Source of the DNA: Bin25 sp965221765
GTDB lineage: Bacteria; Bacteroidota; Bacteroidia; Flavobacteriales; Flavobacteriaceae
DNA length: 64,000 nt
NCBI GenBank assembly: GCA_965221765.1
Contig: OZ244911.1
Location: 1,860,001 to 1,924,000, forward strand
Reading direction: 5' to 3'
A program made the translations under genes and the position numbers. Below, piece after piece: positions 45,326 to 54,100 of this stretch (its first letter is position 1; each line of letters opens with the position of its first letter). Below the pieces are notes generated by a model. That model did no database searches. It saw nothing but the letters and a program-made list of their open reading frames with translations, and had not been told where the DNA came from.

Positions 45326-46912
45326 TAAAACATAAATACTTAAAACAATCAGTAAGATGCCAACACCAGCTGTTTTGGCATACTTCCAAGGGGTAATATC
45401 GACTTGTTTAGTATAGTTTTGTTTGTATGGGGTTGTTCTTGGTTTTAGGGCCCCTATCAAAAACATGACGCCACAATTGAATAAAAAGATAATGGCCATA
45501 ATATGGAGATAATGTGGATAATCGCCACCATTTGATTCCACCAATCCTTTGAGGTAAAATTGGCTAAACGAATATAATCCAACGCCAGCAATCATGCCAA
45601 TCTTTGCAGCAATGGCAGGGATATATTTGGTGAGATATCCAACAATAATGATCGTCAATATAGGAATAGAATAACAACCATTGACTTCTTGGAGATAACT
45701 AAACAAGCCTTCAGGTGCGTTGGCAATATTTGGTGCAATCACCATTGAAAAAATAGCGAGTAGAACACCAAAGCTTTTTCCGTTACGAACTACTTTTTTT
45801 TCATGAGCATTTTTATTGAAATACTGTTTGTAAATGTCTAGACCAAAAAGAGTGATGGAGCTGTTCAAAGCTGAATTGAAAGAACTTAAAATGGCACCGA
45901 AAAGAACAGCTGCAAAAAAGCCTAATAACACCGGAGGTAAAACTCTATTGACAAGCAAACCATATGATTGGTCTTGATTATCAGCCGACAATTGATCTCC
46001 AAATAAATAAAACGCAATAACACCAGGAAGCACAACAATTAAGGGCCCCAATATTTTAATAACGGCTGCCAAAAGCAAGCCTTTTTGCCCTTCTTTTAAG
46101 TTTTTAGCTGCTAAAGCACGTTGTATAATGGCTTGATTGGTACCCCAATAAAATAATTGAACCAGCATCATTCCTGTAAATAGAGTGCCAAAAGGAATCG
46201 ACGATTGATTGTTTCCGATGGATCTGAACTTTTCAGGATGATTACTGTAGAGTGTTTCCATCCCATGAAATAAATTTCCATCGCCTATTAATAAAAGACC
46301 AAAAATGGGAATCATTAATCCGCCGATTAAAAGCCCGACGGCATTAACAGTGTCCGAAACAGCAACGGCTTTAAGCCCTCCGAAAATAGCATAAATCGAT
46401 CCCACAAAACCAATCGAAATAATAGTTAAAACCAAGGTTTTATCAAAAGATAATCCCAATACTGTCGTTAGGTCAAACATACCGATTAAAGCCAGTGATC
46501 CAGAATATAATACAATTGGAAGCAAAACAATCATGTATCCACTAAGAAATAAAACGGATGTAAAAGTTTTGGTCATGGTATCGTATCGGCGTTGCAAAAA
46601 TTGAGGTACGGTTGTTAAACCACCTTTGAGATATCGAGGGAGCAGAAACAAAGCGGTGACAATCATGGCAAGGGCTGCTAACACTTCCCATGCCATCACC
46701 AATATTCCTTCTTTAAACGAAGAACCATTTAATCCAACTAGCTGTTCTGTAGAAAGATTGGTTAATAATAGCGATCCAGCAATTACAACGGCAGTTAGGC
46801 TCCGACCTCCTAAAAAGAATCCATCTTGAGTGGATTCATTGACTTTCCTAGTCGACCAATAAGCGATAATCCCTACTAATAGTGTAAAGGCTATAAAAAC
46901 AATAAACTGCAT
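45317..46912 (-). CDS. Sodium:solute symporter (SSS family)
   Basis: Inner-membrane Na+-coupled transporter (531 aa) with about 14 predicted hydrophobic segments. DGFFLGGRSL near residue 32, LLLTNLSTEQLVGLNGSSFK (TM1 sodium-site region), VPQFLQRRYD, GSIYAIFGGLKAVAVSDTVN (SSS signature area) and LGFFAAVLFGAILSSFNSAL with NSSITLFGLDIYK are typical. Resembles the vSGLT/sialic-acid type branch, so a sugar is likely but not proven. Given the Sus locus nearby, it may import the released sugar; that is inference. Confidence 0.9.
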   Translation of the reverse strand: MQFIVFIAFTLLVGIIAYWSTRKVNESTQDGFFLGGRSLTAVVIAGSLLLTNLSTEQLVGLNGSSFKEGILVMAWEVLAALAMIVTALFLLPRYLKGGLTTVPQFLQRRYDTMTKTFTSVLFLSGYMIVLLPIVLYSGSLALIGMFDLTTVLGLSFDKTLVLTIISIGFVGSIYAIFGGLKAVAVSDTVNAVGLLIGGLMIPIFGLLLIGDGNLFHGMETLYSNHPEKFRSIGNNQSSIPFGTLFTGMMLVQLFYWGTNQAIIQRALAAKNLKEGQKGLLLAAVIKILGPLIVVLPGVIAFYLFGDQLSADNQDQSYGLLVNRVLPPVLLGFFAAVLFGAILSSFNSALNSSITLFGLDIYKQYFNKNAHEKKVVRNGKSFGVLLAIFSMVIAPNIANAPEGLFSYLQEVNGCYSIPILTIIIVGYLTKYIPAIAAKIGMIAGVGLYSFSQFYLKGLVESNGGDYPHYLHIMAIIFLFNCGVMFLIGALKPRTTPYKQNYTKQVDITPWKYAKTAGVGILLIVLSIYVLLA

Positions 46913-46954
46913 ATAATCAAAATTGAACTACAATATAGAAAAAATTCAATGGCA

Positions 46955-47173
46955 TTACAAATTCAATTCTTTGATAATTTGTATTGCTTGGGCTTCTTGA
47001 TCTTTTCGAACTTGAATAATATGATAGTTTGGTATGGCTCCAAATCCAGCTAATCGAGCCGATTCTGCTGTATCTTTTATCACTGGCTTGATTCCTTTTT
47101 CTTCCAATACATCACAGATTCTCAATGAAATGATGGCTGAACCAGAATAGACCGTCTTATAATGTTTTTCCAT
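46955..47173 (-). CDS. DUF2007 (putative signal-transducing) protein
   Basis: Small protein (72 aa): MEKHYKTVYSGSAIISLRIC, DVLEEKGIKPVIKDTAESAR, YHIIQVRKDQEAQAIQIIKE. This is the normal layout of DUF2007 domains, small beta-alpha folds related to PII-like proteins. Function unknown. Located 42 nt upstream of the symporter gene on the same strand, so possibly one operon. Confidence 0.8.
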   Translation of the reverse strand: MEKHYKTVYSGSAIISLRICDVLEEKGIKPVIKDTAESARLAGFGAIPNYHIIQVRKDQEAQAIQIIKELNL

Positions 47174-48500
47174 AATAGATGGTTTTTTATTTCGTGTTCA
47201 TTATACTTCTATCGAATAGAATTGACAAAAACTTACTGTAAGAAATACGGCATCAATTTTCCCGAAACCATGTTTATATAATTCTATTTTATCGCTATGA
47301 AGATTTAATACCTTCATCAGTTCTTTGTTGAGAAATGGGTTACCAATCACTTTTTCATCGATGGAATAGGGGTCTTAAAATAGTCTTTCTTCTCATTGGA
47401 TATGCCACGTTCTAAAATAAGGTAAAATAGTTCTTTAGACGTTTCTCTATCAAATCTTTTTTCTAAGGTTTTAATGATATCTTTATATGATATTCTTTTA
47501 TTTTCTATAGTGTCAGAAAGTAAATCAGACAATAAAATCAACTCCTTGTAAAGCACCCTATAATTCTTCTTTCATAGTAATCACCTTTGTTTTTTCTTTC
47601 TTCATGCAACATGTTTTTGAATCCATCATTGGTTATTGTTCCATTATTTTTTGTAGTCGAGCAATTGCAGGATTGATATAAGAAGTGATATGTTGTGCCC
47701 ATCCATGGGTCTCTTGGTTAATTGGCATCAATCCATGAAGTAATAAATATTTCCTTTAGCTCTAGTGTACTTTATCAACCAATCACTAATGATGTTTATT
47801 TCAGATTGGGTATCTAAGAGGGCCTAATTCAATTAGAGAATTTATTGTCGTTCTAGAAATATCAAAACTCTGAAATATATCCATTGTTGTTCCAAGCCCT
47901 TCAGAAAGAAGCACAACAAGAGATTTCAAGAGTGTATTTTGAATGGTGTCTCTAATACTTTCTGTTATAGTTCGTTCTGCTTCTTTTGTAGGTTGAGCTA
48001 GTTTATGTCCTAAATATTGAGCTTCATCTAGAGTTGGTAATGTGAGTTTATCATTTTTTTAGCATGTTCAAAATAGACCTTTTTCGCCAGTAAATTGACG
48101 TGCTTAAGCCTACTCCTTTGAATCTTCCACTTAATTTAACATCTTTAAATTGCAGTAAATTTTCTTTTTTCAAGGATTCTCTAAATTCCTTAATATCCCA
48201 AAGTGTATATCAGCCTTGATTTTAAAAACATTCCAACCTTTTTTACCTGCAATTTCTCCATATTTATGAACAAAGCAGTTTTTCTAGAACCTGGGGAGCC
48301 TTGTATAATAAATTTATGCTTTTTTTTAATCGAAACATTGAAAATATGCAACTCTTTTTCTATTCCATGGAAGTAAGGATAACGACCTCAATCTGAAACA
48401 TCAATTAGTTCTGTACTTCCCTTACTCATCATTATAAAAATAATAATGATTACCTATCGCAATGACGGAATGAACAATGCCAATAGGTTAATTAACAATT
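47174..48500. other. Region with a decayed ATPase gene
   Basis: About 1.3 kb without an intact gene; it is occupied almost entirely by minus-strand coding remnants described in the pseudogene entry at 47347-48432. The 170 bp next to the DUF2007 gene holds nothing recognisable beyond its probable promoter. Confidence 0.5.
47347..48432 (-). pseudogene. Decayed AAA-type ATPase gene
   Basis: From ATG 48432: MMSKGSTELIDVSD, stop, GRYPYFHGIEKELHIFNVSI then KKKHKFIIQGSPGSRKTALF. This is a P-loop in which the expected Gly before Lys is Arg (GSRKT for GSGKT, a one-base change). Further fragments follow in several frames (HVNLLAKKVYFEHAKKMINS; HGWAQHITSYINPAIARLQK), ending in a 69-codon piece at 47347-47556 with LEKRFDRETSKELFYLILER. 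The G-x-E-x-E-L to P-loop spacing resembles the dead ATPase at 39860-40795, so the two may be paralogues. Multiple stops make it a pseudogene. Confidence 0.5.
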
Positions 48501-50894
48501 TTATCGTAAAGTTATGCCTAATTTTTGTTCAAAAGCTTTTTGGAGATTGTGCATGTTTTGATCAACTTCAGTATCTGTCAAAGTTCTTTTGTTATTTTGA
48601 AACAAAAAAGAAACACCATATGAAATTTTATTTTCTGGTAAGTTTCGTCCTTCATAGACATCAAATAGTTCTACTTTTTTTAAACTACCATCTGCTGTCT
48701 GATGGGCCAAATTTTCAATCGATTGATAAGTAACTGACTTATCTGTTAATAATGAAAAATCTCTTTTAGAACTAGGATATTTTGGTGTCGATTGAAAACT
48801 TATATCACTTTGATATGCGATTTTAGAAATATTGTTCCAATCTAATTCGGCATATGCAACTGCGGTATCTAATTTATCAGATGGAATCAATCCAAAAAAC
48901 CCAATATTTTTTTTGTTGTTGAAAATATCAATATGTGGGTGACAAGTGTTGAGTTTTGAATTAACCTTGGTTTTGATATTGATGCCTAGTTGATCGAAAG
49001 AGTCATTCAAAATACCCTTTAAATAGAAAAATGGTGATGGTGTTTTGTTTAATATCCATGTTTTATTTATCGCATCACCTGTAATTGCTAACGATAAGCG
49101 CCTAGATTCGATGGGGGTTTTTCCATCGGTATGATAAATAGTACCAAATTCAAAAAATTTCAAATCTTTATTGCCTCTATTGCTATTGTATTGGATCGTT
49201 TGGAGCATGCTATGTAAAAAACTTTGCCTTAAAAAAGAATAGTCTTCGCCGATGGTATTGAGAATTTTAATGGCTTCAGGAATAGTTTCTAGATGAGATT
49301 GAGAAACCAAGCTATTGGTATAGATTTCAAAAAAACCATGGTGACATAAAAACTCTGATATTCGATGATTGATCTTTTGAGTTGATATTGAAGCATAAGA
49401 TAACATAGGGCCTATTTTGTCAATAGGTGTTGCTTCGACTTTATTGATACCAAAAACTCGAAATACTTCTTCAATAACATCAATTTCTCGTGTTACATCC
49501 ACACGATAGGATGGTATTTGGATTTTCCAAACATTGGATTCTTTTCTGAGTATTTTAAAGTCAAGAGAACAAAGAATACTTTCAACCTTAGTATGGGGAA
49601 TTACTTTACCGATTAAGGCATTCATTTGATGCACATCGAAATCGATAACAATAGGTAGGCCAAGAGATTCAAAGTGTTGTATTTCACTAGAGATGTATCC
49701 GCCAGCGAGGCTAATTATTAGTTCAGTGGCTTGTTTTAATGCTAGTAACCCGATCTGCGGGTCCACCCCCCTTTCAAATCTATATGATGCGTCTGTATTC
49801 AAGCCATGACGCTTGGCTGTTTTGCGAATACTGATGGGATCAAACGTTGCACTTTCTATAAAAATAGAAGTTGTCTCTTCAGTAACGCTAGCATAATTTC
49901 CACCCATCACTCCTGCGATACACAATGGTTTGGTTTGATCGCAAATCATCAAATCATCCGAATCTAAGGTTCTTACAAAGCCATCTAGGGTTTCAAATGA
50001 AGTTCCTTGTGCACAAGTCTTAACAATAATTTGTTGATCAATTTTATCTGTATCAAAGGCATGTAATGGCTGTCCTAAATGATGTAGGATGTAATTAGTA
50101 GCATCAACGATATTGTTTTTGGGGTTGATTCCAATAGCTTTTAGAAGATTTTGAAGCCAGATAGGAGAGTCTGTGACTGTAATATCAGAAATAGTGATAC
50201 CGAAATATTTTGAACATTTTTGAGTTTCAATAATTTGAATAGGAATAGTCTTATCAGATTGAATCGATTCAAAATTGGGTTCGATGGGTTTAAAAAAATG
50301 ATGTTTTATGGCTTTTGCTTTTAGACTAGCCATTAAATCTCTAGCAACACCAAAATGACTCGTAGCATCCGCTCTATTGGGGGTAAGACTAATATCATAA
50401 ATATAGTCTATATCAATAGGATTTGGGGGTTTGAATATCGAACCAATTTCTAATTGGTCATCTAAAATCATAATTCCCGAATAATCTGAATCTAATCCCA
50501 ATTCTGCTGAAGAACATATGACAGCTCGACTTAGGATATTTTGAATTTTTCGTTCTTTTATTTCGATTATCTGATCATTTAATGAATGTATTCTAGATTT
50601 AGGAAGAGCCACTGGAACATTGATGTTTGGCTTAATATTGGTAGCCCCACAAACAATATTTAAAATTTTAGAATTTGCGATTTCTACCTTAGAAAGAATT
50701 AATTTTTTATCATCATCGATAGGAACACATTCTAATACTCTACCGACAACAATACCGTTTGAAAAAATTTCATTGACAGTAAAGCGACTAGTAATTTCTA
50801 CTTCTAGTCCTAAATCAGTCAATAACTCACTAATCTCATTTGGTTTTAACTCAGTTTTTATAAATTTTTTTAGCCAATTATTTGAAATTTTCAT
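48501..50894 (-). CDS. pheT: Phenylalanine--tRNA ligase beta subunit
   Basis: Bacterial PheT (797 aa, normal length). Order: N-terminal MKISNNWLKKFI, a tRNA-binding EMAP-like domain (about 40-150, VGRVLECVPIDDDKKLILSK, VCGATNIKPNINVPVALP), the B3/B4 editing domain with ISLTPNRADATSHFGVARDL and YILHHLGQPLHAFDTDKI, the B5 domain, the catalytic-like core (RHGLNTDASYRFERGVDP) and a C-terminal FDX-ACB anticodon-binding domain (YPSSKRDFSLLTDKSVTYQS). pheS is not adjacent, which is common in Bacteroidota. It lies downstream of the giant lipoprotein gene with 217 nt between. Confidence 0.96.
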   Translation of the reverse strand: MKISNNWLKKFIKTELKPNEISELLTDLGLEVEITSRFTVNEIFSNGIVVGRVLECVPIDDDKKLILSKVEIANSKILNIVCGATNIKPNINVPVALPKSRIHSLNDQIIEIKERKIQNILSRAVICSSAELGLDSDYSGIMILDDQLEIGSIFKPPNPIDIDYIYDISLTPNRADATSHFGVARDLMASLKAKAIKHHFFKPIEPNFESIQSDKTIPIQIIETQKCSKYFGITISDITVTDSPIWLQNLLKAIGINPKNNIVDATNYILHHLGQPLHAFDTDKIDQQIIVKTCAQGTSFETLDGFVRTLDSDDLMICDQTKPLCIAGVMGGNYASVTEETTSIFIESATFDPISIRKTAKRHGLNTDASYRFERGVDPQIGLLALKQATELIISLAGGYISSEIQHFESLGLPIVIDFDVHQMNALIGKVIPHTKVESILCSLDFKILRKESNVWKIQIPSYRVDVTREIDVIEEVFRVFGINKVEATPIDKIGPMLSYASISTQKINHRISEFLCHHGFFEIYTNSLVSQSHLETIPEAIKILNTIGEDYSFLRQSFLHSMLQTIQYNSNRGNKDLKFFEFGTIYHTDGKTPIESRRLSLAITGDAINKTWILNKTPSPFFYLKGILNDSFDQLGINIKTKVNSKLNTCHPHIDIFNNKKNIGFFGLIPSDKLDTAVAYAELDWNNISKIAYQSDISFQSTPKYPSSKRDFSLLTDKSVTYQSIENLAHQTADGSLKKVELFDVYEGRNLPENKISYGVSFLFQNNKRTLTDTEVDQNMHNLQKAFEQKLGITLR

Positions 50895-51111
50895 TTTTAA
50901 GGTAATGAAGCAAATTTAACTAAGGCGGTTTATATCCGATATTGATCATGCTAAAATTTGTTATAATTTTCATTTCCAAAACTACCTTGTTCAACTTGCT
51001 ATTACCTCATGATGCCCAGTTGATTTCATAACGTTTTGAATTTAATCTCTTCCGAAGACAGAGAATAATAGGTTATAAAAATCTGAAAATCATAATCTAT
51101 TGATCCATCAT

Positions 51112-54100
51112 CTATGGGGTACAATTAGTAAATGAAGGGAGATGGGAGTCCACTAAGCTGGAGCTAGAAGAAAATCCTGTGCAATCTGTCACACTACTGA
51201 CACTCCAACTACTAAGGTCTTGATTGAATAAAGTCGCACTATTAAACATATAACCCATATCCGTCACACTACTGACATCCCAGCCTCCGATGTCTTGATT
51301 AAAAGCCCGAGCAGCCGTAAACATATTATTCATATCCGTCACATTACTGACATCATCCCACTCGCCGATATTTCCATTGAAGGCCGTCGCAAAGGCAAAC
51401 ATCAGCTTCATACTGGTGACGCTGCTGACATTCCACTCCCCGATGTCTTGATTAAAAGCATTAGCATTCGAAAACATATGACCCATATTGGTCACACTAC
51501 TGACATCCCACTCGCCGATATCTCCATTAAAAGATATGGCTCTTGTAAACATTTGACTCATATCCGTCACATTACCGACCTTCCATTCCCCAATATCTTG
51601 GTTGAAGCTGACAGCTTCAGAAAACATATAATTCATATTCGTTACACTACTGACATCCCAATCGCCAATATCTTGGTTGAACACAGTCGCATGATAAAAC
51701 ATATCACTCATATCCGTCACATTACCGACCTTCCACTGCCCAATATCTTGGTCAAATAAGGTAACCTCATAAAACATAGCCGCCATATTGGTCACACTAC
51801 GGACATCCCATTCCCCAATATCTTGGTTGAATTCACTCAATTTATAAAACATAAAACCCATATTGGTTACACTACTAACATCCCAATCGCCAATGTCTTG
51901 GTTGAAGGCACTCGCTTCAGAAAACATGGCATACATATCCGTCACACTACTGACATTCCACTCGCCAATGTCTTGGTTGAAGGCACTCGCTTCAGAAAAC
52001 ATATAACCCATATTGGTTACACTACTAACATCCCAATCGCCAATATCTTGGTTGAAGGCACTCGCTTGATAAAACATGGCATACATATCCGTCACACTAC
52101 TGACATTCCACTCGCCAATGTCTTGGTGGAAGGCCGTAGCATTAACAAACATCGTTCTCATCGAGGTTACACTACCGACATCCCAATCGCCAATATCTTG
52201 GTTGAAGACACTCGCATCGACAAACATGTTTTCCATATTGGTCACGCTGCTGGTATTCCAGTGGCCGATATCTTGATTAAAAGCCGCGGCGCCTTGAAAC
52301 ATCTGTTGCATGGTGGTCACCCCGCTGGTATCCCACGAGCTGATATTTTGATTAAACGAGGCTTTATTTTGAAAGAGATTGCTCATATCGGTCACCAAAG
52401 AAGTACAGACGGCATTGGTCTGATCATTGGTCGCCCAGGTTTTGAGGGCGGCATTATCCACGATGGTATAGGTGGTCCCCTCGAGGGTGTAGGTATCGCC
52501 TGCCGAAGGGATCTGGGAAGCTTCTAGCAAGGGATTGAGGAGGACGGTCACCCCATTGTCTGCCTTGACTAGCAAGGGGGGCGTGGGACAACTGACGCTA
52601 CACGTAAAAGCAGGACGGTAGGCCGGCACCAAGCCACAGACCGCCTCGGTACAGGTGGTCACACTGCTGACATCCCACCCGCTGATATCTTGATCAAAAG
52701 CCGTGGCTCCTTTAAACGTTTCTCGCATATCGGTCACACTGCTGACATCCCAGTCGCTGAGGTCTTGGTTAAAGGCCGTGGCTCCTTTAAACGTTTCTCG
52801 CATATCGGTCACACTGCTGACATCCCACTTGCTGATATTTTGATCGAAAGCCGTGGCCCCTTTAAACAAGGAATCCATGACGGTGACCTGGCTCACATCC
52901 CACGAGCTGATATTTTGATTAAACGAGGCTTTATTTCGGAACAAGGCACTCATATCGGTCACCAAAGAAGTACACACGGCATTGGTCTGATCATTGGCGG
53001 CCCAGGTTTTGAGGGTGGCATTGGTCACGAGGGTATACTCGGTGCCATCGACCGTCGCTTTTCGTCCCGCATAGGACGAAGGATTTTGGAGGTCGGGATG
53101 GAGGATGACCGTGGTGCCATTACTATGTTTTTTTAGCAAGGGGGGACAGGTATCCCCCGCGGGGATGGGTTGTCCATGACAATCTTGGGTCTGGACTGGA
53201 CAACTAAGGCTACAGCTACTAAAAGCCGGGCGATAGGCGGCCATCAAGTCACAGACCGACTGAATGCAAGTAGTCACCTGACTGACGGTCCACTCACTAA
53301 TATCTTGGTGGAAGGCCGTAGCATTAGCAAACATCGTTCTCATCGAGGTCACACTACTAACATCCCACCCGCTGATATCTTGATTAAAGGCCGGAGCATT
53401 AGCAAACATCGAATTCATAGTGGTCACTTGGCTGACATCCCAGTCGCCGATGTCTTGATTAAAGGCACTGGCTGTATTAAACATATGATTCATATTGGTC
53501 ACTTGGCTGACATCCCAATCGCCAATATCTTCATTAAAAGCATTAGCCTTAGTAAACATGTTTTCCATCGTGGTGACACGACTGGTATCCCAGGAGCTGA
53601 TATCTTGGTTAAAAGTGGCTTTATTTCGGAACAAGTCACTCATATCGGTCACCAAGGAAGTACAGACGGCATTGGTCTGATCATCGGCTGCCCAGGTTTT
53701 GAGGGTGGCATTGGTCACGATGGTATACTCGGTGCCATCGACCGTCGCTTTTCGTCCCGCATACTGCGAATGGTTTTGAAGCGCGGGATTGATGATGATG
53801 GTCACGCCATTGCTATGCTGGACTAGCAAATCAGGACAAGTATCCCCACTAGGGATTTGATTGCCATGGCAATCTTTGGTTTGAATCGGACAACTTTGAG
53901 AGCGAGGAATCACAGAACCATCCCAACAAGATTTGGTTTGGGGCTCTGGCTCAGGACAATCCTCGTCGATGGGAATGGGTTGTCCGTTGCAATCTTTGGT
54001 CTGGGGCTCTGGCTCAGGACAATCCTCGTCGATGGGAATGGGTTGTCCGTTGCAATCTTTGGTCTGGGGCTCTGGCTCAGGACAATCCTCGTCGATGGGA

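Noticed and set aside
51200..53600. Regularly spaced repeats resembling a CRISPR array
   Set aside because: The period of about 75 bp matches 25-residue protein repeats, the copies differ throughout, and there are no unique spacers or cas genes.
51295..53826. Long open frames on the plus strand opposite the giant lipoprotein gene
   Set aside because: They mirror the periodic BspA repeats and encode low-information repeats (HIGHTTDIPLANILVE-like). The minus strand has the lipoprotein signal, domain order and a homologue with the same ending.
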